In this document: piece by piece, positions 37,406 to 46,316 of the stretch
Layout of the letters: each line of letters opens with the position of its first letter
Numbering within the stretch: position 1 is the first letter of the stretch
DNA from: Alphaproteobacteria bacterium
GTDB lineage: Bacteria > Pseudomonadota > Alphaproteobacteria > UBA8366 > Aestuariispiraceae
Assembly: GCA_030065235.1 (NCBI GenBank)
Contig: JASJDC010000002.1
Location: forward strand, 1,016,001-1,080,000
Length of the DNA stretch: 64,000 nucleotides
Direction of reading: 5' to 3'
Notes under the pieces: model-generated
Seen by the model: only the letters and a program-made list of their open reading frames with translations
Database searches by the model: none
What the model was told of the DNA's origin: nothing
Position numbers and translations under genes: made by a program

Positions 37406-38098
37406 TCAATTCTCAGCGTTCTGGTAAAGAGCGAAGACTTGGGTTTCCGCCAGCCCTTCGAAGAAGGTCGCGTATTCTGGCGTCGCCATCATTCTCTTGC
37501 CAGTCTCTTCCCATGCCCTGACGTCACGCCAAAGCAGTAGATCGCCGAATCCTGCGCCGCTGTCGGAGTCCGCGACAAGACGCGCCCCGCCTAGCGCGGC
37601 GCCGGAACTAAAGAGCTCGTCATGCACTTCCTTCTGGATCAGCGCATGCGCCGCTGGGTCGCGTGCCGTGTACAAGGCCAGCTCAACCATCGGCGCCGAG
37701 CCGATGGACTGGTTTAAGTTTTCGGCGTCCGCTGCCGCCCAATAGTGTGCGAAAAAATCCACCTTGGCGATCGCGCTGACAAAGGGCTTGAAACCGGCGT
37801 CTTTTCCGATCGCCGCGGCGGCTGCCTTGGCCTGTTCCGACGACTCCCAGGCCAGGATGTCAACTCTGGCTTCGGCTTCACCTGTCAGCGGGCGCCACCA
37901 GAGCAAGCCGTCGAATCGTTCCGCAGCGCGTTTCATCGCGCGCTCGCGCTCAGCCTCAAATGAGGCGGAGTCTGCGACCGAATAGACTGCGATCTCAAGA
38001 TAGGTTGCATCAGAGGCGGTCGCGAAACTCAGCGGCGCGGCTGCCAGCGCAGCGGCGAGCAAGGTTCCGGTGCTTTTCGTTTGGGGTTTTGCGGGCAT
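37406..38098 (-). CDS. Exported protein with two dimeric alpha/beta-barrel-like domains
   Basis: This is a 230-residue protein with a signal peptide (LLAAALAAAPLSFATA, cleavage near ASDA). It is followed by two similar segments, TYLEIAVYSVADSASFEAER...DILAWESSEQAK and MVELALYTARDPAAHALIQ...DLLLWRDVRAWEE. Each looks like an antibiotic-biosynthesis-monooxygenase/NIPSNAP-type ferredoxin-like unit. ATG 38098 is preceded by GGAAAGGAAG. It is coupled to the ECF sigma gene, so it may be the sensor or the product of that regulatory unit. I do not recognise a named family. Confidence 0.75.
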   Translation of the reverse strand: MPAKPQTKSTGTLLAAALAAAPLSFATASDATYLEIAVYSVADSASFEAERERAMKRAAERFDGLLWWRPLTGEAEARVDILAWESSEQAKAAAAAIGKDAGFKPFVSAIAKVDFFAHYWAAADAENLNQSIGSAPMVELALYTARDPAAHALIQKEVHDELFSSGAALGGARLVADSDSGAGFGDLLLWRDVRAWEETGKRMMATPEYATFFEGLAETQVFALYQNAEN

Positions 38099-38167
38099 CG
38101 AGTCTTCCTTTCCAATCGTCACGCCGAAATTGGCGTTCATGGGGTTAGACGGAAGAATTCGGGCTGT

Positions 38168-38194
38168 GTGACCGCGGTGGTGCAAAAAAGTTTC
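38168..38194 (-). promoter_or_regulatory. Candidate ECF-type promoter upstream of the exported protein-sigma operon
   Basis: On the minus strand GAAACTTTTTT (from 38194) is followed 16 bases after GAAAC by GGTCAC (38173-38168), a spacing and -35 form like many ECF promoters. It would make the operon autoregulated by its own sigma factor. This is a pattern match by eye only. Confidence 0.3.
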
Positions 38195-38328
38195 AGAGCG
38201 CCCCGACGACACACGCCTTGTGCGAACCGAAAAAGTACCTGCCTTGCAGCGGTATCGCGATCTGGCGCGGCGACGGGATCGCGGTCAAGATAGGCGTGCT
38301 TTGCGAGTGGCGGTCCGAGGAGAGAGTG

Positions 38329-39120
38329 ATGGAAGACACGGAGATCGACCAAGCGGCTGCCTTGTTAGCGCGGGCGCGCTTAGATGCGGCGGCGCTTGAG
38401 CACCTTCCAAGCGAAGCCACGCCGCCCGATCTCAATGACGCCTACGCGATCCAGTCTCGGCTGCACGCAATCTTGTCAGAGGCTGGTCACGGTCCCTTCT
38501 CCGGCCACAAGATCGGCTGCACGACCAAGGTCATGCAGGACTACATGAAGATCCCCTCTCCCTGCGCCGGCATGATCCCGGCGCCGCTGATCTTCGAGGG
38601 CGAGACCCGGCTGCCTCGGTCGCGTTTCTGCAATCCCGGCGTCGAGTGTGAGATCGCGGTTCGGCTGAAGGCGGACATGCCGGCGCGGCCGGGCGGCTAT
38701 GATCGGGCGTCCGCGGCGGCCTGTATCGGCGCGGCGATGGCCAGCATCGAATTGGTGGATCAGCGCTGGACGGACTTCCGCGCGCTGCCGACTCCGCCTT
38801 TAGTCGCCGACGATTTCTTCAATGCAGGCTGCGTGCATGGGCCGGAGACGGCGGTTGATCCGTTCGCCTTGGATCGGGTGCGCGGCCGGATGCGGATCAA
38901 CGGCGCCGATTTGGGTGAGGGGGTCGGGGCGGATATTCTCGGCCACCCGCTGGACGCTTTGGCCTGGCTCGCTGATCTGCGCGCGGCGCAGGGCGCGCCG
39001 CTCAGAGCCGATGCGCTGGTCACTCTAGGCAGCATCCTGCAGACCGAATGGATCGACGCAGGCGATCATATCGAGATAGAGATGGATGGGCTCGGCGCTG
39101 CAGAGCTGACTCTCAGCTAA
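38329..39120 (+). CDS. 2-keto-4-pentenoate hydratase / fumarylacetoacetate hydrolase-family protein
   Basis: This 263-residue protein is of the FAH superfamily, hydratase branch (MhpD/DmpH-like). GHKIGCTTKVMQDYM, the metal-binding GVECEIAVRL and the terminal TLGSILQTEWIDAGDHIEIEMDGLG are visible. It would hydrate a 2-oxo-alkenoate or act in a similar meta-cleavage step; the substrate is not predictable. GAGGAGAGAG precedes ATG 38329. It is divergent from the ECF operon and followed after 49 bp by the pirin gene. Confidence 0.85.
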   Translation: MEDTEIDQAAALLARARLDAAALEHLPSEATPPDLNDAYAIQSRLHAILSEAGHGPFSGHKIGCTTKVMQDYMKIPSPCAGMIPAPLIFEGETRLPRSRFCNPGVECEIAVRLKADMPARPGGYDRASAAACIGAAMASIELVDQRWTDFRALPTPPLVADDFFNAGCVHGPETAVDPFALDRVRGRMRINGADLGEGVGADILGHPLDALAWLADLRAAQGAPLRADALVTLGSILQTEWIDAGDHIEIEMDGLGAAELTLS

Positions 39121-39169
39121 CCGGCGGCGCGCCGGCGCTGGATCGCGCCTGTTCGAAAGGCTGATTAAT

Positions 39170-40060
39170 ATGGGGACAGACGGAAATACTCTGCCGCTGG
39201 GCGCCGAGATGATCGTCGCGCCGCGCACCAGCGATATCGGAGCGTTCGAAGTCCAGAGGCTGTTGCCCTATCGCCGCCGCCGGATGGTCGGGCCGTTCAT
39301 CTTCGCCGACCAGATGGGTCCGACCGTGCTGCGGCCCGAGACGCCGATGGCCGTGCGCGCGCATCCGCATATCGGGCTCTCGACCGTGACCTATTTGCTG
39401 GAAGGCGAGATCGTCCATCGTGACAGCCTCGGCCACCGGCAGACGATTACGCCAGGCGCGGTGAACTTGATGACCGCCGGGCGCGGCATCGTACATTCGG
39501 AACGCAGCGATCCGGACTCGCTCGCCGCCAATCCCATGTTGCACGGGATGCAGATCTGGCTGGCCGCGCCGAAGGCGCTGGAGGAGGGGCCGCCTGATTT
39601 CAAGCATTACCCTCCGGAAGTATTGCCCTTGATCGACGCGCCCGGCGTGACCGGTCGATTGGTCATCGGCTCGGCGCTGGGGCTGCGCTCGCCGATCCAG
39701 GGGCAGAGCGAGACGCTCTATATCGATCTGTCTCTCGAAGCGGGCGCGACAGCGCGTCTGCCGGATGAGGCGGAGGAGCGGGCGTTCTTGGTCTTGGGCG
39801 GCGTCGTGACGCTGAACGGATACCGCGTCGCGTCTGGCGATCTGATCGTGCTGACGCCGCGCGCCGAGGCGGTGCTGCACGCCGAAGAACCCGCCCGCAT
39901 CATCGTCCTGGGCGGCGCTGTGATGGACGGTCCGCGCCATATTTGGTGGAATTTCGTCTCCTCGAGCCGCGAACGGATCGAGCAGGCGAAAGAGGATTGG
40001 CGCGCCGGCCGATTCGCCGAGGTGGCCGGCGAGTCCGACCCGATGCCGCTGCCCGAATAG
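39170..40060 (+). CDS. Pirin family protein
   Basis: This 296-residue bicupin has the pirin metal site: His in VRAHPHIGLSTVTYLLEGEIVHRDSLG, then TAGRGIVHSER. The C-terminal pirin_C cupin follows (YIDLSLEAGATARLP, FLVLGGVVTLNGY, RIIVLGGAVMDGPRHIWWNFVSS). Bacterial pirins can act as quercetinases or redox-sensing regulators; no specific role can be read. It is probably co-transcribed with the hydratase. Confidence 0.92.
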   Translation: MGTDGNTLPLGAEMIVAPRTSDIGAFEVQRLLPYRRRRMVGPFIFADQMGPTVLRPETPMAVRAHPHIGLSTVTYLLEGEIVHRDSLGHRQTITPGAVNLMTAGRGIVHSERSDPDSLAANPMLHGMQIWLAAPKALEEGPPDFKHYPPEVLPLIDAPGVTGRLVIGSALGLRSPIQGQSETLYIDLSLEAGATARLPDEAEERAFLVLGGVVTLNGYRVASGDLIVLTPRAEAVLHAEEPARIIVLGGAVMDGPRHIWWNFVSSSRERIEQAKEDWRAGRFAEVAGESDPMPLPE

Positions 40061-40136
40061 CGATCATGCTTCAACGAAGGGCGGCGCCGGCGAGCGCTTC
40101 GACCGCCCGCCGGACAGCGTTCCGCATAGTCTTTGC

Positions 40137-40982
40137 CTAGGCGGCGACTTTCCAAACAGACGCGTGGTCTTTTGCATAGGTATCGAAGGAACGGGGCGGT
40201 CTGCCTAGGGCTTCTTGAACGCCGTCCGTGACAAAGGCGGTGTGGCCGGCGCGAACCAAGCCGAACAGCATGCTCAGCAACTCGATCAATGGTTGCGGGG
40301 CGCCCGCCATCGCATCGCGGAGGGCGGCGTCATCAATACTGACATAGCCGATCGAACGGCCAGTGACGGTAGAGAGCTTCTCCGCCACTTCCGCGCGGGT
40401 CAGCGTTTCCGGGCCGGTCAATGCATATACTTTGCCATTATGTAAGGCGTCGGTCAGGGCGGCCGCTGCGACATCGGCGATATCGCGCGCATCGACAAAC
40501 GCCGACGCGCCATCTTCGGCGGGCTCGAAGATCGTATTTGCGCCGTTGATCGTCGCCGCGGATGTGGTCGAATAGTTCTGCATGAAAAAGGTCGGCCGCA
40601 AGATGGTCCAATCCAGGCCGGAATTCTCGATCGCGATTTCCGACACCCGGTGCGGACTGGTCGGGTCCTGGTCGACGCCCAGCGCCGATAGTTTGACGAT
40701 CTTCTTGACGCCGGCCAGTTTGGCCGCGGCGATCAACGCCTCCTCGGAGGCCGGCAAGGTCTCGAACGGGGCGGCGGAGTAGATCGCGTCGACGCCGGCG
40801 AGGGCGGCGGCGAAGGTCTCCGGATCCGCATAGTCGAACTTGACGAACACCGCGCCCGGCCAGCGCGCGGAGGCGTTCTCCGGATTGCGCGAACCCAGGA
40901 TGACGTCAACACCGATTTTGTGCAAAGCTTCCGCCGTCAGTTCGCCGGTTTTGCCCGAACCGCTTGCTACCAAGACTTTCAT
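40137..40982 (-). CDS. NmrA/NAD(P)H-binding SDR-like protein
   Basis: This 281-residue atypical SDR has an N-terminal nucleotide-binding motif (VLVASGSGKTGELTAEAL), KLSALGVDQDPTSPH, the LDWTILRPTFFMQNY segment and ALTGPETLTRAEVAEKLS. These are features of the NmrA/HSCARG/QorB group of redox-sensing or quinone-reducing proteins. It is divergent from a LysR regulator across 118 bp, the classic arrangement for LysR control. Confidence 0.87.
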   Translation of the reverse strand: MKVLVASGSGKTGELTAEALHKIGVDVILGSRNPENASARWPGAVFVKFDYADPETFAAALAGVDAIYSAAPFETLPASEEALIAAAKLAGVKKIVKLSALGVDQDPTSPHRVSEIAIENSGLDWTILRPTFFMQNYSTTSAATINGANTIFEPAEDGASAFVDARDIADVAAAALTDALHNGKVYALTGPETLTRAEVAEKLSTVTGRSIGYVSIDDAALRDAMAGAPQPLIELLSMLFGLVRAGHTAFVTDGVQEALGRPPRSFDTYAKDHASVWKVAA

Positions 40983-41068
40983 GATTTTCTCCCGTTTGCT
41001 TTCGTGAATCGACCAACACCGCGCCGCGTTGATCTCTACTGATGGCCAGCATATAGCGAACCTTGTTA

Positions 41069-41083
41069 ATCAATAAAATTGAT
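41069..41083. promoter_or_regulatory. Candidate LysR operator (T-N11-A palindrome)
   Basis: The sequence ATCAATAAAATTGAT is a perfect 6-3-6 inverted repeat with T-N11-A spacing. It lies in an AT-rich gap between the divergent NmrA-like and LysR genes, 18 bases from the LysR start. This is the form and place expected for a LysR autoregulatory site. The role is inferred. Confidence 0.5.
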
Positions 41084-41100
41084 ATTAATTTATAGAAATT

Positions 41101-42033
41101 ATGCACATTGGTGATATTCGACGGTTGGACGGCACGCTGCTCCTTGTATTCAGGGAGACCCTGGCGCGCCGCAAACTGACTCTAGTCGCCGAGCGTCTGA
41201 ACCTGACGCAGCCCGCTGTGAGTCATGCGGTGCAGCGGTTGAGGGAGATTTTCGGCGATCCGCTCTTCGTCCGATCGGGTGCGGGAATGGCGCCGACGGC
41301 TTTGGCGCGATCGGTCGCGCCGCAAATCGAGAATGCGCTGTCGGCGCTGGGCGCCGCGCTTGGCGAAGGGCGCGCTTTTGATCCCGGTGCGACGTCGCGC
41401 GCCTTTGTCATCGACTCGCTAGACTATACGGCGGCGTTGATCGGCGCCGACCTCACAACGCGTTTGGCGCAAGAAGCGCCGGCCGCGACGGTTGTCTTCA
41501 GATCGTTCGATTATGCGACTTCAAGGGCGGCGTTCGAACAGGGCAAGCTTGATCTGCGCATTGGCGTCGCCGCGGCGGGTGAGACTGGTCTTATCGTCGA
41601 TCCATTGTTCGATGAAAGATTCGACGTTTTGGCGCGCGCCGGACATCCGGCTCTGGCCGATGGCCTGACGCTGGACCAGTATTGCGCTCTGGACCATGTT
41701 CTGGTCGCCGCGGCGTCGCAACCGAAAGACTCGTCGCTGCTGCGCGGGGCCGCGGACGCCGGCTTGGCGGCGATCGGCCGGCGGCGCCGTATCTCGATGG
41801 TCTTGCCGCAATTCCTCAGCGCCTTTGTTCTGGTGCGCGACAGCGACGTGCTTCTCACCGCGCCGCGCAAGCTCGCGCGCCGCTATGCGGGTTTGCTTGG
41901 ATTGGCGCGCCATGCGCCGCCGTTCGAGATGCCGGGTTTCCAGCTGTCGATGATGCGCGCGCCCGCGTCAAAAGACGACCCGGCGATCAACTGGCTGGCT
42001 GGCCTGTGCCGAGACGCCTTGATGGCCGAGTAG
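41101..42033 (+). CDS. LysR-family transcriptional regulator
   Basis: This 310-residue regulator has an N-terminal winged helix (LTLVAERLNLTQPAVSHAVQRLREIFGDPLFVRSGAGMAPT) and a C-terminal periplasmic-binding-protein-like effector domain (DLRIGVAAAGETGLIVDPLFDERFDVLARAGHPAL). ATG 41101 follows directly after the AT-rich operator region. It probably controls the divergent NmrA-like gene. Confidence 0.92.
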   Translation: MHIGDIRRLDGTLLLVFRETLARRKLTLVAERLNLTQPAVSHAVQRLREIFGDPLFVRSGAGMAPTALARSVAPQIENALSALGAALGEGRAFDPGATSRAFVIDSLDYTAALIGADLTTRLAQEAPAATVVFRSFDYATSRAAFEQGKLDLRIGVAAAGETGLIVDPLFDERFDVLARAGHPALADGLTLDQYCALDHVLVAAASQPKDSSLLRGAADAGLAAIGRRRRISMVLPQFLSAFVLVRDSDVLLTAPRKLARRYAGLLGLARHAPPFEMPGFQLSMMRAPASKDDPAINWLAGLCRDALMAE

Positions 42034-42102
42034 ACCGCCCAATGGATTAAAGCGCGTCAATGCGCCGATCGATCAACTGTCGAACGTGAAGCGTGGAAAG
42101 GT

Positions 42103-42189
42103 TGGTGCCCCCAGCGAGAATCGAACTCGCACTTCCGTAAGGAAACTGGATTTTGAATCCAGCGCGTCTACCAGTTCCGCCACAGGGGC
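42103..42189 (-). tRNA. tRNA-Leu (anticodon CAA)
   Basis: The minus strand reads GCCCCTGTGGCGGAACTGGT, then an anticodon arm GGATTCAAAATCC with anticodon CAA, a short variable arm, the T-loop GTTCGATTC and the acceptor strand GGGGGC followed by A and an encoded CCA. The 87-nt length including CCA and the extra arm fit a class II leucine tRNA reading UUG. It stands alone between lysR and an aminotransferase gene. Confidence 0.95.
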
Positions 42190-42340
42190 CCGGCGGCGCA
42201 CGGCAGAAATGGCTTTGCAGCGCGCGTCGCGGAGACGGCTGTGATATCGTCGGGACCACACTTGGTCAACCGCAAACCCCGGCCGCACCGATCGGGATCA
42301 GACCAGCATCCGGCCTTCGCTCAGCCGTGCGAGCGTTCGT

Positions 42341-43555
42341 TCAAGCGGCCGCCGCCAGATCCTGCATCGCCAAGGCCATGCGGCGTACGCCTTCGCGCAG
42401 CGTCGCCGGGTCCCCATTCGTGAAATTCAAGCGTATGCAGCCGCGCCCCTGCCCACCCGTACGGCGGGCGTAAAACGCGGTTCCGGGCACGAACCCCACG
42501 CCGTTCGCCGCCGCCCGGTCGAACAGGTCGAGGCAGTCGAGCCCCGGCGGCAGGGTGAGCCAGACGAACATGCCGCCTTCCGGCCGCGTCCAGCGCGCGC
42601 CCGGCGGCGCCATTTCGTCCAACGCGGCCAAGAGCGCGTCGCGCCGGTCGCGATAGAGCGCCCGCGCGGTCTCGATACTGCGGGCTTCCGCCCCGGAGCG
42701 CATCAGATGCAACGCCGCCAACTGATTGATCGAGGCGGTGCACAGATCCGCGCTTTGTTTCGCCAGAACCAGGGCCTTGATCAGTCGCGCCGGGGCAACG
42801 ATCCAACCGATCCGCAGCGCCGGGGCCAGGGTCTTCGACACCGTGCCGAGCGCCGCTACATGCCCGTCATAAGGTGCGGCGCCGTTTTGTGCGTCGAGCG
42901 ATAGCAGAGACGGCGGTTCGGTCCCGTCGTAGCGCAGTGCGCCATAGGGATTGTCCTCCAGCAACAGCATGCCGAGCCGCCGCGCCAGGGCGATCAGATT
43001 GCGGCGCCGCGCCGCGCCCATGGTTTCGCCCGTCGGGTTCCGGAAGTTCGGCAGGAGATAGGCGAATTTGGGCGGACGATCCGCCGCCGCGCGGTCGCCG
43101 GCTTCAATGGATGGCGAGTCACCGTCCCATGCCAGTCCTGTAAAATCCGGATACATCGGCCGCCAGGCGTCGAACCCGCCCATGAAGGTGGGTTCGTCCA
43201 GCGCCACCCGATCGCCTCGGTTCAACAGCGCCATTCCCAACAGCAACAACCCTTGCTGGCTGCCCGTGGTGATCAGGATATTCTCCGCCGTCACTGAAGG
43301 CGCGCCGGCGTCGCGATAGCGTTGAGCGACCGCCTCCCGCAAATCGTGCAGGCCTTGGGAGGGGCCGTATTGCAGGCTTGCGGACGGGTTTTCGCGGATC
43401 GCCGTCTCAAAAGCCTCAGCCACCGCATTGGTCGGGAACGCCTCTGACGCCGGCAATCCCCCAGCGAGCGAGATCACCTCCGGCCGCTCGGTCAGTTTCA
43501 ACAGCGCCTGCGTCGCATCATCGGCCTGCGCCTGCCATGCGGCGATATCGGTCAT
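42341..43555 (-). CDS. PLP-dependent aminotransferase (fold I, LysN/2-aminoadipate aminotransferase-like)
   Basis: This 404-residue class I/II aminotransferase has the N-terminal ISLAGGLPASEAFP, LQYGPSQGLHDLREAVA, LPNFRNPTGETM, LEDNPYGALRY and the PLP-binding Lys in GTVSKTLAPALRIGW. These features fit the aromatic/2-aminoadipate/MocR-related clade without an HTH domain. It probably transfers the amino group of a branched, aromatic or lysine-derived amino acid to 2-oxoglutarate. The RBS GAGGAGGG lies inside the right arm of a 13-bp inverted repeat, which suggests control at this site. Confidence 0.88.
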   Translation of the reverse strand: MTDIAAWQAQADDATQALLKLTERPEVISLAGGLPASEAFPTNAVAEAFETAIRENPSASLQYGPSQGLHDLREAVAQRYRDAGAPSVTAENILITTGSQQGLLLLGMALLNRGDRVALDEPTFMGGFDAWRPMYPDFTGLAWDGDSPSIEAGDRAAADRPPKFAYLLPNFRNPTGETMGAARRRNLIALARRLGMLLLEDNPYGALRYDGTEPPSLLSLDAQNGAAPYDGHVAALGTVSKTLAPALRIGWIVAPARLIKALVLAKQSADLCTASINQLAALHLMRSGAEARSIETARALYRDRRDALLAALDEMAPPGARWTRPEGGMFVWLTLPPGLDCLDLFDRAAANGVGFVPGTAFYARRTGGQGRGCIRLNFTNGDPATLREGVRRMALAMQDLAAAA

Positions 43556-43565
43556 GAAGGTCCCT

Positions 43566-43602
43566 CCTCTAAATAGGTCAGTATTGCTAACCTATTTAGA
43601 GG
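43566..43602 (-). promoter_or_regulatory. 13-bp perfect inverted repeat overlapping the aminotransferase RBS
   Basis: Arms CCTCTAAATAGGT (43566-43578) and ACCTATTTAGAGG (43590-43602) are separated by 11 bases. On the minus strand the second arm runs directly into GAGGAGGG, the Shine-Dalgarno of the aminotransferase (start 43555). It could be a repressor operator over the promoter, or an RNA hairpin that hides the RBS. No poly-T follows, so it is not a simple terminator. Confidence 0.65.
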
Positions 43603-43703
43603 TGACATGTCTAGAAATTTCTTTTGGTCCGATTCTGAACTAATTTTCAGACGCAGATATGCACTAAGTTAAAATAAAATTAGTTCTTGATACTATGCCC
43701 GCG

Positions 43704-45314
43704 CTACGCCTGCCGCTTGCCCAACAGATCGTGCATGTGGGCCGCGGCGCCGCCGCCCGCCGCTGCATAGATGTTGAACACCTGGTTGACGCCGTTCGCG
43801 CGCAGATCCGGCTCTTGATCGGGATAGAGGGCCGTCGCGACGATCGGCCCTTCATAGCCCATCGTGCGCAACCGTTTCGCCGCCTCCAGATTCGCATTGT
43901 GATGCGGCATTGCCAACAGGATCATCACAATCTCTTCATGTGGCGTGATCAGGCGCAGCCAGAATTCCGGGTTGGTGGCGTCGCCGAGCACGACCGAGCG
44001 TCCCTCCGCGCGATTGCGGCTGACCTGAACCTCGTCGAGATCGATCCCGATGATCCGATCCTCTGCATGCGCGCGCATCTCGTCATAGGCGGCGCGGCCG
44101 ACCCGCCCCATGCCGAAGACCATGATCCGTTGCCCGGCGAGATCGATATCTTCATCGCCGCGCAGCCTTTCAGGCTGTTCGAAGCGCCTAAAATAAGGAC
44201 CGAGACGGGTGTAGAGCCTGTTCGTGTAGAGATTGATAAAGGCGGAAAACAGGAAGGAGGCGGCCAAGGCCAGCGCGACCACCGTCAGCCATTCCGGCGG
44301 GAACCAGCCGGCGCTGACGGCGATGACGGCGACGATCAAACCGAACTCCGACTCGTTGCTCAGCGCCAATCCGCTCATCACCGCCCCCCAGGAACGCATG
44401 CGAAAGCGCAGCAGCAGCAGCGTGAACAGAACCGCCTTGATCGGCACCAGCAGCACCAGGACCAGCGCCGTCGCCGCCAACTCCCAGGTCGGCAATCCGG
44501 TCAGGCCGATGGTCAGGAAGAAACAGACCAGGAAGACATCCTTGAAATTCATCAACAGATCGGCGAGCCGTTTGGCCGGCGCATAGGGGGCCAGCAGCAC
44601 GCCGACGATCAGGGCGCCGAGATCGCCCTTCATCCCGACCAGTTCGAACAGCGCGGCCCCGCCCAGCGCGACGCTGAAACCGAAGACGGCCAACAGCTCC
44701 CGCCGTCCGCTGAGCCGCATCACGAAGCCGAGCAGCGGACGCGCGGGGATCAGCAGGATCAGGGCGATGGCCCAAGGCGAGGGCAGCTTCCCAGCCGACA
44801 TCGCGACAAAGGCGACCGCCGCGATGTCCTGCATCACCAGGATGCCGATGGCGACCTGGCCATAGCGCGCCATCACCGCACCGCGGTCCTCTAGGATCTT
44901 GACGACGAAGACCGTGCTGGAAAAGGACAGCGCGAAGGCCAGGATCAAAGCGCTGCGCGGATCGAGATCGCCGAACAGCAGCACCCCGGCCCAGCCCAGC
45001 GACAGCACGGTCGCCACCCCCAGGCAGATCGTCGCCGTCATATGCAGCGCGGTGGTGGCCCAGATCTCGGGCCGGATCAGCGTATCGAGTCGCAGCTTCA
45101 GCCCGATCGTGAAGAGCAGCAGCGTGACGCCCATATCCGCCACCGCCAACAGAAACCGGTCATTCTCCGCCCCCAGCAGATTCAGCACGAAGCCGGCCGC
45201 CAGGAACCCGACCATCGGCGGCAGATTGATCTGCCGCACCAACAGCCCCGACAGGAACGCCACGGCGATCCAGGCCGGATCGCGATAGTCGATCGTAATC
45301 AGAAACTCTTCCAC
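43704..45314 (-). CDS. Cation:proton antiporter with RCK/TrkA-N domain (KefC/YbaL-like)
   Basis: This 536-residue CPA2 antiporter has an N-terminal membrane domain of about 12 helices (residues 15-380) including LPPMVGFLAAGFVLN, FALSFSSTVFVVKIL and MKGDLGALIVGVLLAP. A cytosolic Rossmann RCK_N domain follows (IMVFGMGRVGRAAYDEM, IGIDLDEVQVSRNRAEG, GDATNPEF). It exports K+ (or Na+) in exchange for protons, gated by nucleotide binding. Unlike KefC no glutathione-site sequence could be recognised. Confidence 0.9.
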   Translation of the reverse strand: MEEFLITIDYRDPAWIAVAFLSGLLVRQINLPPMVGFLAAGFVLNLLGAENDRFLLAVADMGVTLLLFTIGLKLRLDTLIRPEIWATTALHMTATICLGVATVLSLGWAGVLLFGDLDPRSALILAFALSFSSTVFVVKILEDRGAVMARYGQVAIGILVMQDIAAVAFVAMSAGKLPSPWAIALILLIPARPLLGFVMRLSGRRELLAVFGFSVALGGAALFELVGMKGDLGALIVGVLLAPYAPAKRLADLLMNFKDVFLVCFFLTIGLTGLPTWELAATALVLVLLVPIKAVLFTLLLLRFRMRSWGAVMSGLALSNESEFGLIVAVIAVSAGWFPPEWLTVVALALAASFLFSAFINLYTNRLYTRLGPYFRRFEQPERLRGDEDIDLAGQRIMVFGMGRVGRAAYDEMRAHAEDRIIGIDLDEVQVSRNRAEGRSVVLGDATNPEFWLRLITPHEEIVMILLAMPHHNANLEAAKRLRTMGYEGPIVATALYPDQEPDLRANGVNQVFNIYAAAGGGAAAHMHDLLGKRQA

Positions 45315-45523
45315 GGCCGCCGCAGTCCGCCCTATCCGAAAAATCCGTGGGTCCTATCTAGAGAAGAATCGAGCCTCGGCACAATGGATAGGCCGTTGTT
45401 TTTGGGAAGGCCGGGGTGCGGGCGACCCGTCTTGACGTCAGCGCCTTCAAAGGAACAGCGGACACGGACCGGAAAGCCGCCTAAACTGGCTCCGCCGACG
45501 CGCTGAATTCGTAGGGGGAAGCG

Positions 45524-46225
45524 ATGGCTGAATTGCTGCTGGTGCTGACGCCGATCGCTTTGCTCGACAGCACCTCGATCATTCCCATTTGCATCGTGCT
45601 CTTGGTGCTTCTGCTGAGCGGTCCCAGCCCGCTATTCCGCAGCACGGCCCTGCTGGCGGGCATATTCGTGACCTATCTGGCCTGCGGTTTGTTGGTGCTG
45701 TTCGGCCTGCAGAGCGTGTTCGACGCGGTCAACGCCTACGCCGTCCGGCTCTGGCGCGACCCGATGACCGAAGAGCTGATCTTCCAGATCTTCATCGGCC
45801 TTGTCCTTGTCGTGCTTGGACTTCGCATGGTCCGAGCCCGCGGAGAACAGGCCGAGGAGAAACCGCCCGCCGCGATGAACGCCGGCCAGGCCTTCCTCGC
45901 CGGCGCCGGCATGACCATCGTCGGCCTCCCCGGCGCCGTCCCCTATCTCGCCGCCATCGACCTGATCCTCAGAAGCGACCCCGCGACCGGGCAAGCAGTC
46001 ACAGCGCTCGTCGTCTATAATCTCACCTTCGTGGCGCCGCTCGCCGCCATAGCGGCGTTGAGCCTCGCCCTCGGCGCCCGCAGCCAGCGCCTGCTGGACA
46101 GTATCCGCGCCTTCTTCGACCGCTGGGGCCAAAGGCTCATCGTCACCCTGCTCCTCATCCTCGGCGCCCTCCTCATCGCCGACGGCGCCGGCTGGTTCCT
46201 CGGCGCCCCGCTGATCCCGGTTTGA
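45524..46225 (+). CDS. GAP-family (Sap/LysE-like) membrane protein
   Basis: This 233-residue integral membrane protein has about six hydrophobic segments. It starts LLLVLTPIALLDSTSIIPICIVLLVLLLSG, with a conserved middle GMTIVGLPGAVPYLAAIDLILRSD, and ends LLLILGALLIADGAGWFLG. These features recall GAP (GPL addressing protein) family proteins related to LysE exporters. The substrate is unknown. It marks the left chromosomal flank of the accessory island. Confidence 0.75.
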   Translation: MAELLLVLTPIALLDSTSIIPICIVLLVLLLSGPSPLFRSTALLAGIFVTYLACGLLVLFGLQSVFDAVNAYAVRLWRDPMTEELIFQIFIGLVLVVLGLRMVRARGEQAEEKPPAAMNAGQAFLAGAGMTIVGLPGAVPYLAAIDLILRSDPATGQAVTALVVYNLTFVAPLAAIAALSLALGARSQRLLDSIRAFFDRWGQRLIVTLLLILGALLIADGAGWFLGAPLIPV

Positions 46226-46316
46226 GGTGGGGTGCGGTCGCTTTGCCCGTACCGGGCCACTGTTTCGGCGTATCTGAGAAATTCGGCGAGCTATCGACGC
46301 CGCTTGTGGTGTGTCT

